Source of the DNA: Actinobacillus suis ATCC 33415
GTDB lineage: Bacteria; Pseudomonadota; Gammaproteobacteria; Enterobacterales; Pasteurellaceae
Assembly (NCBI RefSeq): GCF_000739435.1
Contig: NZ_CP009159.1
Location: 1,426,001 to 1,490,000, forward strand
Direction: 5' to 3'
DNA: 64,000 nt
The notes below the pieces were generated by a model. That model did not search any database. It was not told where the DNA came from and saw nothing but the letters and a program-made list of their open reading frames with translations. The translations under genes were made by a program, and so were the position numbers. This document shows positions 8,915 through 21,289 of the stretch, piece by piece (position 1 is the stretch's first letter; the number at the start of each line of letters is the position of its first letter).

Positions 8915-9731
8915 ATTGGCTCTTATAAAAATTCGAAATATGATAAACAAAATCTTCTAATATTTCTATTTTCTGCGCTTCGGTGACCTCATCCGAAACT
9001 CTGGCGGAAACAGATTCATAAATCCCCTCTGCAAAACGTTTTACATCCAATGCATAATTCACACAGAAGGTATGGGTACAATCGCCCCGGTACTCATTAG
9101 AAGATAATAACCAGTTAGACACATTGTTATCATTACATTCCCCTGAATACCAATATTGACTTGCTTTGATCGCCACTTCACGTTTTAAGCAGTAACAGTT
9201 TGTATCAATATGGTTTTTACGCTCTAAACAAATCGTACCGGAAATTCCTAAAGCATCGGACGAAACATCAATATCGCCAACCATTTTGTGATATTTACCG
9301 ACTGACTCAAATGTATCTTGGCAAATAAATTTTCCGGTTTCCACATTCATAAAGTTACGCATGCTATAAACATAATCATATTGGTGTGCAGTAAGCTGAC
9401 GAACACAGTTTTCCACATGATTAGGCTCATACCAGTTATCATCATCTAAATAACAGATGAGATCTTCTTTAACCAAAAACGGGGCAATCGCATTGATACT
9501 GCTATTTGTCCAACCATTCGCACCGGTATTCATCGGTAGGTATGTCACTACCACTTGTGGGTACTTCTCTACAATCGCTTTCGCATTCGCAGAAAATTGC
9601 TGACCATCGACAAAAATATAGTGCTTGCAATTGGCATAGCTCTGTTGCTGTACACTTAGAATAGCTCGTTCTAAATGCGGACGACCTATTGTTGATGTAA
9701 TAATTGCTACAGAAGGGGCTGTAACAGACAT
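8913..9731 (-). CDS. Glycosyltransferase family 2 protein
   Basis: This 272-residue cytoplasmic GT-A fold glycosyltransferase begins with the nucleotide-sugar binding strand (PSVAIITSTIGRPHLERAI). It has LDDDNWYEPNH around residue 95, the DxD-type metal/UDP-sugar site. The middle is Cys- and aromatic-rich (ERKNHIDTNCYCLKRE), and no membrane segment is apparent. It probably adds a sugar to lipooligosaccharide or a capsule-like glycan, but acceptor and sugar cannot be read from sequence. It lies 30 bases after a small membrane protein gene on the same strand and may share its transcript. No other surface-glycan genes adjoin it. Confidence 0.8.
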   Translation of the reverse strand: MSVTAPSVAIITSTIGRPHLERAILSVQQQSYANCKHYIFVDGQQFSANAKAIVEKYPQVVVTYLPMNTGANGWTNSSINAIAPFLVKEDLICYLDDDNWYEPNHVENCVRQLTAHQYDYVYSMRNFMNVETGKFICQDTFESVGKYHKMVGDIDVSSDALGISGTICLERKNHIDTNCYCLKREVAIKASQYWYSGECNDNNVSNWLLSSNEYRGDCTHTFCVNYALDVKRFAEGIYESVSARVSDEVTEAQKIEILEDFVYHISNFYKSQ

Positions 9732-9761
9732 TATTCACTCCTCAGGGATAAATTTATAATT

Positions 9762-10268
9762 TTATATTTGATACTTGGTTTTATCACCAATATCAAAATG
9801 TAACGGCATTCGCCATTTTTGAATACTTAATATAAGTAACAATAGACCACAAACAATACTGAATAGTTGTAATAATATATTTTGCTCAAAAACGATCGAT
9901 AACCAAAGTACTGCCATTAAAATAGGCTGAAAATTTAAGCCGAATACTCTAAAGCAAAAATACTCTTTGTAACTTAAGCCGCCGATGGTAAATAACATTG
10001 CACCCAATGCCATCAACGGTAGGTTGAAAATATAGCACAATAATCCAATCCATACCGCAAATTGAAACAGAAAACGGAAAGTTTTTAAATAGAGATGTAA
10101 AGAGGAAGCAAGCAGCACGCCGGCAATCAGTAAGCCTTTTTGTGCCAATTGTAAATGATAAGGTAATAGCAGCAACATTATTGTCGCAATCACAAAACCT
10201 GTTCGATATAGAATCACGGTTAAATAATCCCAAAAATCCATCGGTGATTGAATATGTGGATCAGCCAT
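9762..10268 (-). CDS. Predicted integral membrane protein (DUF2301-like)
   Basis: This 168-residue protein has five or six hydrophobic segments after a short conserved-looking N-terminus (ADPHIQSPMDFWDYLTVILY). It resembles the uncharacterised DUF2301 inner-membrane family, which I recall from sequence appearance only. No catalytic motif was seen. It sits between pyrG (separated by an uptake-signal hairpin) and the glycosyltransferase, all on the minus strand. The start is the ATG at 10268, with AAAGGAG-like bases upstream. Function unknown. Confidence 0.7.
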   Translation of the reverse strand: MADPHIQSPMDFWDYLTVILYRTGFVIATIMLLLLPYHLQLAQKGLLIAGVLLASSLHLYLKTFRFLFQFAVWIGLLCYIFNLPLMALGAMLFTIGGLSYKEYFCFRVFGLNFQPILMAVLWLSIVFEQNILLQLFSIVCGLLLLILSIQKWRMPLHFDIGDKTKYQI

Positions 10269-10289
10269 TTTTTACTCCTTTTATAAATA

Positions 10290-10336
10290 ACAAGCGGTCA
10301 ATTTTTCGCAAAATTTTGCAAGAAATTGACCGCTTG
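10290..10336. terminator. Inverted uptake-signal pair, pyrG terminator
   Basis: ACAAGCGGTCAATTT (from 10290) pairs with AAATTGACCGCTTG (10323-10336), with an inner GCAAAATTTTGC palindrome. It lies between pyrG and the membrane-protein gene. Confidence 0.75.
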
Positions 10337-10356
10337 AGAAAGAAAAGCCTTACAGC

Positions 10357-12102
<1,746 letters not shown>

Positions 12103-12118
12103 CTATCGGAAAAATCAG

Positions 12119-12187
12119 CAAGCGGTCAAATTTAACCAATTTTTTACAACTTTATTTTGCAATAAAAAGGAAAAATTTGACCGCTTG
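12119..12187. repeat. Inverted uptake-signal pair between pyrG and ansB
   Basis: CAAGCGGTCAAATTT (12119-12133) pairs with AAATTTGACCGCTTG (12173-12187). Here it lies between divergent promoters rather than after genes, so termination is not an obvious role. Confidence 0.7.
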
Positions 12188-12203
12188 TTCAATTCAGAAA
12201 TTT

Positions 12204-12219
12204 TGTGAACGAGATCAAA
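12204..12219. promoter_or_regulatory. CRP-like site upstream of ansB
   Basis: TGTGA-ACGAGA-TCAAA fits CRP (TGTGA-N6-TCACA) with one half degenerate. It lies 80-95 bases before the ansB ATG. E. coli ansB is known to be CRP- and FNR-controlled, which supports this reading. Confidence 0.6.
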
Positions 12220-12298
12220 CAACAAGCAGTAACCGTTTCTATTTACATAGGATTACATGGGATAATTTCTTATCTTTTTAAAATCTTAAGGAGCTTAT

Positions 12299-13348
12299 AT
12301 GAAACCCAAAAAACTTGCTTTATCTGCTGTTCTTTCTATGGCGATTTCAAGCGTATATGCGGCGGAATTACCAAATATTACGATTTTAGCAACCGGCGGA
12401 ACGATTGCCGGTAGCGGACAAAGTGCAGTGAGTTCAGCCTATCAAGCAGGGCAATTAAACATCGATACATTAATCGAAGCCGTACCAGAGATGAAAACGC
12501 TGGCAAATATTAAAGGTGAACAAGTAGTCAAAATCGGCTCACAGGATATGAGTGACGAAGTATGGCTGAAATTAGCGAAAACCATTAATAATCAATGTGC
12601 TAATACGGACGGCTTTGTGATTACTCATGGTACGGATACGATGGAAGAAACCGCATATTTCCTCGATATGACGGTAAAATGCGATAAGCCTGTCGTGCTT
12701 GTCGGTGCAATGCGCCCTGCGACAGAAAAAAGCGCTGATGGCCCGCTGAATTTATATAATTCAATTGTAGTGGCTAAAGATAAAAAATCGGCAAAACGCG
12801 GTGTGTTAGTCGCAATGAATGATGTGGTACTGGGTGCGAGAGACGTGACCAAAACCAGCACTACCGCCGTACAAACATTCAGTTCGCCAAACTTCGGTAC
12901 GCTCGGCTATATTCATAATAGTAAAGTCGATTACGAACGTGCGCCGGAAAGCAAACACACGCTAAATACCCCATTTAAGGTTGATAATCTGAATGAACTG
13001 CCGAAAGTCGGTATTATCTACGCTTATTCAAATATGCCGACCGAACCGCTTAAAGCCTTATTGGATGCGGGTTATCAAGGTATTGTGGTTGCCGGTGTCG
13101 GTAACGGTAATATGAATGCGGCGAATTTAGCGTTACTTGAACAGGCGGCAAAAAATGGTGTTGCAGTGGTTCGCTCTTCACGAGTGCCAACCGGCTATAC
13201 CACTCGTGATGCAGAAGTCGATGATTCTAAATATGGCTTTGCGGCATCCGGCACACTCAATCCGCAAAAAGCACGTGTATTATTACAACTTGCCTTAACC
13301 CAAACCAAAGACATCAATACTATCCAACAATATTTTGAAGACTTCTAG
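12299..13348 (+). CDS. ansB: Periplasmic L-asparaginase II
   Basis: This 349-residue type II asparaginase hydrolyses L-asparagine to aspartate and ammonia in the periplasm. A signal peptide (residues 1-22, ending VYAA) precedes the mature N-terminus. The two catalytic triads are visible: Thr in ATGGTIAGSG (about residue 34-36) with the nearby Tyr, and the THGTDTMEET motif near residue 108 (Thr-Asp), with the Lys near residue 183. The C-terminal half is also complete. The ribosome-binding site AAGGAG precedes the ATG. A CRP-like site upstream suggests induction under carbon limitation or anaerobiosis. It ends at a strong uptake-signal hairpin and is probably monocistronic. Confidence 0.96.
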   Translation: MKPKKLALSAVLSMAISSVYAAELPNITILATGGTIAGSGQSAVSSAYQAGQLNIDTLIEAVPEMKTLANIKGEQVVKIGSQDMSDEVWLKLAKTINNQCANTDGFVITHGTDTMEETAYFLDMTVKCDKPVVLVGAMRPATEKSADGPLNLYNSIVVAKDKKSAKRGVLVAMNDVVLGARDVTKTSTTAVQTFSSPNFGTLGYIHNSKVDYERAPESKHTLNTPFKVDNLNELPKVGIIYAYSNMPTEPLKALLDAGYQGIVVAGVGNGNMNAANLALLEQAAKNGVAVVRSSRVPTGYTTRDAEVDDSKYGFAASGTLNPQKARVLLQLALTQTKDINTIQQYFEDF

Positions 13349-13362
13349 TTTTCGCCTATAAG

Positions 13363-13408
13363 CAAGCGGTCTATTTCTTGCAAAATTTTGCGAAAAATAG
13401 ACCGCTTG
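13363..13408. terminator. Inverted uptake-signal terminator between ansB and DUF3108 gene
   Basis: CAAGCGGTCTATTT and AAATAGACCGCTTG form a 14-bp perfect stem around TTGCAAAATTTTGC. It sits between convergent genes and probably serves both. Confidence 0.85.
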
Positions 13409-13426
13409 TCTTTTCGTAACTGTCGC

Positions 13427-14071
13427 TTATTTTACAAAGCTATCAAAGGTTAGCTCGTAATTATCGCCATCACGATTATATGAAATATAACGAGGGAATT
13501 TTTCCCCTACATATTTTTTCACGGTAATCGCTTTTTGATCGCTGGTTTTAAAGCTATAAGTAATTTCTTGATAAGTTTGCCCTTTTACTTTAACTGTTTT
13601 CTGAACTTTATTTAATTTCACATTCGGTGTCGGGTATAACTTTTTACCGTTTGTCGTTTGAAAACTCGTTGGTAATTGATCGTAATAGCTCAACTGAAAT
13701 GCCGTTGTAAATAAATCAAACGTCGGCATCGTTAACGCCTCTTGTTTTAAAGGCTCTTTCGCTTTACCGTACTTAACCGTACTTGAATCAATCTCTGCCA
13801 ATGCATAGGTTTTACCATTACGTGTATCACGGTAGCTCAACATATTAAATTGACCGTTACGTTCCGTCCCTTTCGCTGAGAAAACAATGTTATATAACGG
13901 CACATTAATTTTCGATTGAATCGAATACTGACCCGCTCCATTTTTAAAATGCACATAAGCCGGCATTAAATAATTCGAGCTATATTTTATATTAAAGTCT
14001 TCTGCCCAAGCGGTTGAAATTAATGAAGAAATTGCAAAAAATGAAAGCGCAATTTTTTTAAAAAAACTCAT
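13427..14071 (-). CDS. DUF3108-like exported protein
   Basis: This 214-residue protein has an N-terminal signal peptide (about residues 1-23, cut after STAWA) and a beta-rich body. The C-terminal part, YVGEKFPRYISYNRDGDNYELTFDSF, resembles the DUF3108 family of periplasmic proteins of unknown function. It directly abuts cysB (start 14071, cysB stop 14072-14074), making it the last gene of the gcvA-yjjG-cysB transcript. No enzyme motif or lipobox was seen. The function is unknown; the DUF label is recall of sequence style and should be treated as tentative. Confidence 0.75.
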   Translation of the reverse strand: MSFFKKIALSFFAISSLISTAWAEDFNIKYSSNYLMPAYVHFKNGAGQYSIQSKINVPLYNIVFSAKGTERNGQFNMLSYRDTRNGKTYALAEIDSSTVKYGKAKEPLKQEALTMPTFDLFTTAFQLSYYDQLPTSFQTTNGKKLYPTPNVKLNKVQKTVKVKGQTYQEITYSFKTSDQKAITVKKYVGEKFPRYISYNRDGDNYELTFDSFVK

Positions 14072-15735
<1,664 letters not shown>

Positions 15736-16626
15736 CTATTTGTAACTTCCTTCTATTTCATGCGTAATCCATTCGACAAAATGTTGTACCTTTGCCACTT
15801 CTTTCATTTGCGGTGGGTAAACCACATAAAATGCTTTTTCATCATAAACATCTGTTACGAAAGGTTCAATTACTGACCCCTCTTCAATTTCATCTTGTGC
15901 AAGCATTCTATTTGCAACTACAACACCTTGACGATGTTTTGCCGCCTGAATTCCCATCGAAGTTGTGGAATACATCGGACCGGATTCAGCATCCATATGA
16001 TTTAAATTCAGATGCTCTGCCATTTGTTTCCACTTGGTATGAGAACATACATGAATTAAATTTTTCCCTTCTAAATCTTCCGGTTTACTAATCGGGTTTT
16101 CACGTAAATATTCTGGTGAAGCTAAGATCATAATTCGGGCTTGTACAAGTTCGATAGCCTCAAGATTTTGCCAGTTACCTGAACCATAATAAATTGCTAC
16201 ATCAATATCTTTACCCAATAAACCTTCATCTTGTGAAGCTGTTGTTAAACGAACCTCAATATCAGGATGCTTCTTGTGAAATGCATTAAGACGAGGCACT
16301 AACCAGTGCATTCCAAACGAAGGCGTTGTACTGATTGAAAGAATTTGGCGGCTATTTTTAAGTTTTACTTTTTCTGTTGCACTGGCAATTTGTTCAAGAA
16401 GCGGTTGAATATCTTCAAAATATTGCGCACCGATTTCGGTGAGTTCTAGAAGTCGGTTACGACGATGAAACAACGATACACCTAAAAAATCTTCTAATAA
16501 TTTAATTTGATGACTAACCGCCGCTTGAGTGACAAATAAATCGTCTGCCGCCTTAGTAAAGTTAAGATGGCGAGCTGCAGATTCAAATGCTTTTAAGGCG
16601 TTTAAAGGAGGAAGTTTTTTATTCAT
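15736..16626 (-). CDS. gcvA: LysR-type glycine cleavage system regulator GcvA
   Basis: This 296-residue LysR regulator matches GcvA: PPLNALKAFESAARHLNFT, then TQAAVSHQIKLLEDFLG (helix-turn-helix). In enterics it activates or represses gcvTHP in response to glycine and activates the divergent small RNA gene gcvB. That arrangement is present here: gcvB starts about 120 bases away on the other strand. No convincing Shine-Dalgarno sequence precedes the ATG at 16626. It heads a four-gene minus-strand transcript with yjjG, cysB and a DUF3108 gene. The GcvA assignment over other LysR members rests on sequence and on gcvB. Confidence 0.93.
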   Translation of the reverse strand: MNKKLPPLNALKAFESAARHLNFTKAADDLFVTQAAVSHQIKLLEDFLGVSLFHRRNRLLELTEIGAQYFEDIQPLLEQIASATEKVKLKNSRQILSISTTPSFGMHWLVPRLNAFHKKHPDIEVRLTTASQDEGLLGKDIDVAIYYGSGNWQNLEAIELVQARIMILASPEYLRENPISKPEDLEGKNLIHVCSHTKWKQMAEHLNLNHMDAESGPMYSTTSMGIQAAKHRQGVVVANRMLAQDEIEEGSVIEPFVTDVYDEKAFYVVYPPQMKEVAKVQHFVEWITHEIEGSYK

Positions 16627-16707
16627 AAGTAATAATTCTATTTTTTCCGTAGATAGCTCATTTCTATCGCATTATTTTTTTTGATAGTTAAAATTAAAAT
16701 TTTTAGC

Positions 16708-16736
16708 TTGTCATACTGGTCTAACATCACTATAAT
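16708..16736 (+). promoter_or_regulatory. Sigma-70 promoter of gcvB
   Basis: TTGTCA (16708-16713), a 17-base spacer and TATAAT (16731-16736) form a near-consensus promoter, giving initiation around 16743-16746. It lies between gcvA and gcvB, where GcvA is expected to bind. Confidence 0.85.
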
Positions 16737-16744
16737 GCGCGCCG

Positions 16745-16944
16745 TACTTAGACGGATAGTGATAGTTAAGCAGTAAGAATGTATTTTTTTACTGATTTAA
16801 CTATTTCAGATTTTTAAGTATGATGTTGTGTTTGCATATTGGTCTAGGAAACTAGACTAGAGTAACATTTAGTTACTCGTTTCACTTCCTGTATATTTTG
16901 AACCCTTTTGGTTTATTGACCGCCCGATTTGGGCGGTTTTTTTT
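16745..16944 (+). ncRNA. gcvB: GcvB small regulatory RNA
   Basis: An Hfq-type sRNA of about 200 nt (E. coli: about 205). It contains the GU-rich seed region R1 (GATGTTGTGTTTGCA then ATTGGTCT, 16822-16844). It also has the conserved R2-type stretch TTTCACTTCCTGTA (about 16880-16893), both near-identical to enteric GcvB. It ends in a perfect terminator, ACCGCCC-GATT-TGGGCGGT plus T8 (16919-16944). In other bacteria it base-pairs with mRNAs for peptide and amino-acid transporters; oppA-type and dppA-type mRNAs are classic targets, so the orphan oppA in this window is a candidate target. The 5' end is inferred from the promoter. Confidence 0.93.
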
Positions 16945-17152
16945 CGTCTTGAATTCCCGCATTGTAACAGAAAGAATAAATCCTGCTAGTGGATAACGAA
17001 CATTTTCATTAAAATTTCTTATCAATTCACCAAAAAACTAAAAAATTTTATCAATCATTTTAAAAAACTCAACTTCCTTTCCCATTTGCTATATAAACCT
17101 GCTATTTTGTAGTATCCTTTCTGCTAATTTTTATTAACGAAAGAGAAATACT

Positions 17153-18187
17153 TTGAGTAAACGCAGACTTACCCAAAACCAACAACGCAGAATAAAATCC
17201 AATCATCATAAAAAAATCGCAAAACCCGAATTAGAATGGCAAGACGAAATGCTTGGTGAAGTTCAGCAAGGTATTGTGGTTACCCGCCACGCAAAACACG
17301 CTGATGTCGAAACAGCACAAGGCGAAATTTATCGCTGTAACCTTCGCCGTACTTTAAAAAATGTTGTCGTTGGCGATCAAGTATCTTGGCGCCAAGGTAG
17401 TGAGCAATTGCAAGGTATCAGCGGTGTTATTGAGGCGATTTATCCTCGCAAAAACGAGTTAAGTCGCCCTGATTATTATGACGGCATCAAAGTGATGGCA
17501 GCGAATATCGATCAAATCATTATTGTTTCGGCCGTATTGCCAACCCTTTCATTAAACATTATCGATCGCTACTTGGTGATTTGCGAGACGGCTAACATTC
17601 CTGCACTTATCGTGTTAAATAAAATTGACTTACTTTCGGAAACAGAGCGACAAGAAGTACAGAAGCAATTAGCGATTTATGAAAATATCGGTTACGAAAC
17701 CCTTTGTCTGTCTGCAGACACCGGTGAAAACATGGATAAATTAGACCGCTATTTATCACGAGGCACTTCAATTTTCGTTGGTCAATCCGGGGTAGGAAAG
17801 TCGAGTCTTATCAACCAATTATTACCGGAAGTAAATGCGTTAACCGGAGCAGTGAGTGATATTTCGGGGTTAGGCCAGCATACAACTACATCTTCTCGTT
17901 TATACCATTTACCGCAAGGGGGCAATTTAATTGACTCGCCGGGCATTCGTGAATTTGGTTTATGGCATTTAGAGCCGGAGCAAATCACGCTTGGTTACCG
18001 TGAATTTCAATCGGTATTAGGTACGTGTAAATTCCGAGATTGTAAACATAAATCGGATCCGGGCTGTGCGATAAGAGAAGCGGTCGAAAAAGGCGAAATT
18101 AATGCAATTCGCTTTGAAAACTATCATCGCTTAATTGAAAGCCGTGATGAAACCAAAAGTCAGCGTCATTTTAGAACAGAAGAATAA
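17153..18187 (+). CDS. rsgA: Ribosome small subunit GTPase RsgA
   Basis: This 344-residue circularly permuted GTPase acts in late maturation of the 30S subunit. Order of parts: a basic N-terminal tail, an OB fold, then the permuted GTPase with NKIDLL (G4) before [12 protein letters not shown] (P-loop, about residue 209-220) and DSPGIREFG (G3). A C-terminal zinc knuckle (CKFRDCKH and a later Cys, about residue 292-304) closes it. The start is a TTG at 17153, preceded by AAAGAGAAA; the [14 protein letters not shown]-terminus matches E. coli MSKNKLSKGQQRR, so the TTG start is well supported. rnhB follows after 12 bases. Confidence 0.95.
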   Translation: MSKRRLTQNQQRRIKSNHHKKIAKPELEWQDEMLGEVQQGIVVTRHAKHADVETAQGEIYRCNLRRTLKNVVVGDQVSWRQGSEQLQGISGVIEAIYPRKNELSRPDYYDGIKVMAANIDQIIIVSAVLPTLSLNIIDRYLVICETANIPALIVLNKIDLLSETERQEVQKQLAIYENIGYETLCLSADTGENMDKLDRYLSRGTSIFVGQSGVGKSSLINQLLPEVNALTGAVSDISGLGQHTTTSSRLYHLPQGGNLIDSPGIREFGLWHLEPEQITLGYREFQSVLGTCKFRDCKHKSDPGCAIREAVEKGEINAIRFENYHRLIESRDETKSQRHFRTEE

Positions 18188-18199
18188 GAATCAATAGCA

Positions 18200-18793
18200 A
18201 TGAGTACAAATTTCATTTATCCTAATGCCCACTTGATCGCAGGTGTGGACGAAGTCGGTAGAGGCCCGTTAGTCGGCGCAGTGGTAACTGCTGCCGTTAT
18301 TTTAGATCCGAATAATCCGATTGAAGGATTAGCCGATTCTAAAAAACTGTCGGAGAAGAAGCGTTTGCTTTTAGCGGAGGAAATTAAAGCAAAAGCGCTT
18401 TGCTGGTCTTTAGGGCGAGCCGAACCAGAAGAAATCGATCAGTTGAATATCTTACACGCAACGATGCTTGCTATGCAGCGAGCGGTTGCCGGATTAAATA
18501 TTCAGCCCGATTTTGTGTTGGTTGACGGCAATCGTATTCCAACTTTACCGATGCCAGCACAAGCGGTCATAAAAGGAGATAGTTTAGTTGCCGAGATCAG
18601 TGCCGCTTCGATTTTAGCTAAAGTTGCACGTGATCAGGAAATGGATGAATTAGATAAGCAATATCCGGAATACGGTTTTGCAAAACATAAAGGCTATCCG
18701 ACTAAACTACATTTTGAAAAACTGGAACAATTTGGGGCAACCCCTTTTCACCGAAAGAGCTTCGCCCCAGTGAAGAAAATCTTAGGTTTATAA
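18200..18793 (+). CDS. rnhB: Ribonuclease HII
   Basis: This 197-residue endonuclease nicks 5' of ribonucleotides embedded in DNA. The active-site acidic residues appear in [13 protein letters not shown] (Asp-Glu, residues 16-17) and LVDGNRIP (Asp near 110), with the substrate-sensing GRG triad. It follows rsgA closely, and the yfeC-like permease ATG comes immediately after its stop (18791-18793), so rsgA, rnhB and the permeases probably share a transcript. E. coli rnhB lies in the lpxB-dnaE cluster; this context is different. Confidence 0.96.
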   Translation: MSTNFIYPNAHLIAGVDEVGRGPLVGAVVTAAVILDPNNPIEGLADSKKLSEKKRLLLAEEIKAKALCWSLGRAEPEEIDQLNILHATMLAMQRAVAGLNIQPDFVLVDGNRIPTLPMPAQAVIKGDSLVAEISAASILAKVARDQEMDELDKQYPEYGFAKHKGYPTKLHFEKLEQFGATPFHRKSFAPVKKILGL

Positions 18794-19648
18794 ATGTTAG
18801 AACTACTACTCGAACCATTCCAATATAACTACATGCAAAAAGCGATTTTTGTCAGTATGGGCGTTGGTGTGGTTTGTGCTTTTCTCTCCGCCTTTTTAAT
18901 GTTAAAAGGCTGGTCTTTAATTGGTGACGCCCTTTCACATGCCGTGGTACCGGGCGTTGCTATCGCTTATGCGTTAAAACTTCCTTATGCTTTCGGTGCA
19001 TTTTTTTCCGGTATTCTTGCTGCTCTTTCGATTTTATGGGTGAAAAGTATTACTCGAATAAAAGAAGATGCGGTTATCGGCTTCATCTTTACCACATTCT
19101 TTGCACTAGGTATGTTTATTGTATCACTCAACCCGACTTCGGTTGACGTTAATGCCATCGTGATGGGGAACATTCTCGGTATTGCGGATGAAGATTTGTG
19201 GCAAGTTGCGATCATTATCGGATTATCGCTGCTTGGTCTTATCTGTTTCTGGAAAGATCTACTGCTCACCTTTTTTGATGAACATCATGCGCTGTCTGTC
19301 GGACTTTCTCCTCTTCGCTACAAAATCTTATTCTTTACCTTATTAAGTGCTTGTGTCGTGGTGGCATTGCAAACAGTCGGCGCAATCTTAGTGATTGCAA
19401 TGGTCGTTACCCCAGGCGCAACCGCCTATTTACTGACAGACAGATTCTCTCGTTTAGTCACTATCGCGATTCTTATCGGTAGCCTCAGCAGCGGGATCGG
19501 TGCCTATCTCAGTTATTTTTTAAATGGTGCGACCGGTGGTGTGATTGTTTGCTTACAGACCTTTATCTTTTTACTGGCTTTTTGCTTTGCGCCTAAATAC
19601 GGTTTGATTAGCCAAAAACGTAAGCGTTTGGAGGCTATCAATGAATGA
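18794..19648 (+). CDS. yfeC: Metal ABC transporter permease, YfeC/AfeC-like
   Basis: This 284-residue inner-membrane permease of the ABC-3 family (Mn/Fe/Zn importers) has about eight hydrophobic helices. It resembles Yersinia YfeC: MLELLLEPFQYNYMQKAIF, then LMLKGWSLIGDALSHAVVPGV and SLNPTSVDVNAIVMGNILG. It starts at the base after the rnhB stop and overlaps the next permease gene by 8 bases. The binding-protein (yfeA) and ATPase (yfeB) genes normally upstream are absent here; rnhB occupies that place. The pair must work with components encoded elsewhere. Metal preference (Mn2+/Fe2+) is inferred from the YfeC match. Confidence 0.88.
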   Translation: MLELLLEPFQYNYMQKAIFVSMGVGVVCAFLSAFLMLKGWSLIGDALSHAVVPGVAIAYALKLPYAFGAFFSGILAALSILWVKSITRIKEDAVIGFIFTTFFALGMFIVSLNPTSVDVNAIVMGNILGIADEDLWQVAIIIGLSLLGLICFWKDLLLTFFDEHHALSVGLSPLRYKILFFTLLSACVVVALQTVGAILVIAMVVTPGATAYLLTDRFSRLVTIAILIGSLSSGIGAYLSYFLNGATGGVIVCLQTFIFLLAFCFAPKYGLISQKRKRLEAINE

Positions 19649-20471
19649 GTTAGTGCTATGGTTCATTGAGCCTTTTGAATTTGAATTTATGCAAACCGCT
19701 TTGTTTACTGCGGTATTAGTCGCTTCTGTTTGTGCGGTATTGTCTTGTTATTTGATTTTAAAAGGCTGGTCATTGATGGGCGATGCGATTTCTCATGCGG
19801 TATTACCGGGGGTGGTCGTATCTAACTTATTAGGCTTCCCTTTAGCCATCGGAGCATTTGTCTCTGGGCTATTTTGTGCAATTTCCGTCGGTTATCTTAA
19901 AGAAAACTCTCGTTTAAAAGAAGATACCATTATGGGCATTATGTTTGCCGGCTTATTTGCGCTCGGTATTGTACTTTTTACCGCACTACCGACCGAACAG
20001 CACCTTACCCACTTATTATTCGGCAATTTGCTTGGTGTGACTCAAGCCGAATTAATTCAAACCATGATTATTTGTGCGGTAACTTTTAGCATCATTATCT
20101 TTAAACGCAAAGACTTCTTGCTCTATTGCTTCGATAGTAGCCACGCTAAAGTTATCGGTTTACCGGTCAAATGGTTACACTACGGACTACTTGCGCTCTT
20201 AGCGTTAACTATCATCAGCGCAATGCAAGTTGTAGGTGTCATTCTGGTTGTTGCAATGTTAATTGCCCCGGGAATTACCGCCTACCAACTGTCAAACCGC
20301 TTTGATTATATGTTAGTCATCGCAATGACTATTGCCATCAGTTCATCTGTTTTTGGTACGATATTGAGCTATCATATTGATGCAGCAACGGGCCCGACAA
20401 TTATTCTCATTCAGTCTAGTCTTTTTGTTTTAGCTCTATGTTTCAGCCGTTTAAAGACTCACAAGCGGTAA
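19641..20471 (+). CDS. yfeD: Metal ABC transporter permease, YfeD/AfeD-like
   Basis: This 276-residue ABC-3 permease is paralogous to the preceding gene (LKGWSLMGDAISHAVLPGV) and probably forms a heterodimeric channel with it, like YfeC-YfeD. Several hydrophobic helices are visible and there is no nucleotide-binding domain. It overlaps yfeC by 8 bases, implying coupled translation. A single uptake signal (ACAAGCGGTAACATTT) overlaps its stop codon, and hinT follows about 80 bases later. No frameshift or missing region was seen. Confidence 0.88.
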   Translation: MNELVLWFIEPFEFEFMQTALFTAVLVASVCAVLSCYLILKGWSLMGDAISHAVLPGVVVSNLLGFPLAIGAFVSGLFCAISVGYLKENSRLKEDTIMGIMFAGLFALGIVLFTALPTEQHLTHLLFGNLLGVTQAELIQTMIICAVTFSIIIFKRKDFLLYCFDSSHAKVIGLPVKWLHYGLLALLALTIISAMQVVGVILVVAMLIAPGITAYQLSNRFDYMLVIAMTIAISSSVFGTILSYHIDAATGPTIILIQSSLFVLALCFSRLKTHKR

Positions 20472-20550
20472 CATTTTTGTGTAAATTTGCAAATTAGAGC
20501 AAAACAATAGAGAATTATTGCTTATAACTTATATAAAGAGGAATCTTATT

Positions 20551-20913
20551 ATGACTAAAAACTACGAAGAAACTATTTTCAGTAAAATCATTCGCAAAGA
20601 AATTCCCGCTTCAATCGTGTATCAAGACGAATTAGTCACTGCATTTCGTGATATTTCACCGCAAGCACCGACTCACATTCTCATCGTGCCGAATAAGTTA
20701 ATTCCAACCGTAAACCATGTAGAAGCGGAAGACGAATTAGCATTGGGTCGCTTATTTACCGCAGCGGCGAAAATTGCAAAAGAAGAAGGTATCGCAGAAG
20801 ATGGTTATCGTCTAATTATGAACTGTAATGTACATGGTGGTCAGGAAGTGTTCCATATTCATATGCATTTAGTGGGTGGTGAACCTTTAGGCAAAATGTT
20901 AAGCAATAAATAG
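20551..20913 (+). CDS. hinT: Purine nucleoside phosphoramidase HinT
   Basis: This 120-residue HIT-family hydrolase cleaves AMP-lysine/adenosine phosphoramidates. The HIT triad is intact in [11 protein letters not shown] (about residue 99-109). The start is the ATG at 20551, preceded by AAAGAGGAA; an in-frame TTG at 20518 would add eleven residues with no ribosome-binding site. The next gene (ycfL-like) starts one base after its stop, reproducing the enteric order ycfF(hinT)-ycfL and supporting an operon. Confidence 0.95.
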   Translation: MTKNYEETIFSKIIRKEIPASIVYQDELVTAFRDISPQAPTHILIVPNKLIPTVNHVEAEDELALGRLFTAAAKIAKEEGIAEDGYRLIMNCNVHGGQEVFHIHMHLVGGEPLGKMLSNK

Positions 20914-20914
20914 T

Positions 20915-21289
20915 ATGAAACATTTAAAATCTTATTGGCTATTTGCAATTTTTTCGTTTTTTCTGACCGCTTGTGGCAGTAATCCGCAAAGTTATATCAA
21001 AGGGAAATCAGAACCGATTGTAAATATTGAAGCGCAAATTGCTACTCTTGTTAAAGTCGAAGCGAAAAGTGAGATGCTATCGGTAACAAATCTAAGTGAG
21101 CATCCGCTTAATTTATCTTACAAATTATTTTGGTATGATAAACAAGGCGTTACACAAAACAGTGATAATGTATCTCCTCAACCTTGGCAGCCTCTTTGGT
21201 TAGATAGCAAGCAATCTCAAACGTTACAGCTTGAGAAGCCGACTAATGAGAGCAATAACTATCGTGTCTATTTACGTGGTAGCCGATGA
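20915..21289 (+). CDS. ycfL: YcfL-like lipoprotein
   Basis: This 124-residue predicted lipoprotein has a signal peptide with lipobox LTAC at residues 17-20. The rest (SVTNLSEHPLNLSYKLFWYD) resembles the DUF1425/YcfL family, small periplasmic beta-sandwich proteins of unknown function. Gene order hinT-ycfL-thiK-like matches enterics except that lpoB is missing between ycfL and thiK. The stop overlaps the next start (ATGA). The codons for the lipobox Thr-Ala-Cys are the uptake-signal core itself (GACCGCTTGT at 20965-20974), an example of an uptake signal accommodated in coding sequence. Confidence 0.8.
   Translation: MKHLKSYWLFAIFSFFLTACGSNPQSYIKGKSEPIVNIEAQIATLVKVEAKSEMLSVTNLSEHPLNLSYKLFWYDKQGVTQNSDNVSPQPWQPLWLDSKQSQTLQLEKPTNESNNYRVYLRGSR

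Noticed and set aside
12205-12414. Small plus-strand frame at the ansB start
   Set aside because: It overlaps the CRP-like site and runs out of frame into the ansB signal-peptide codons.
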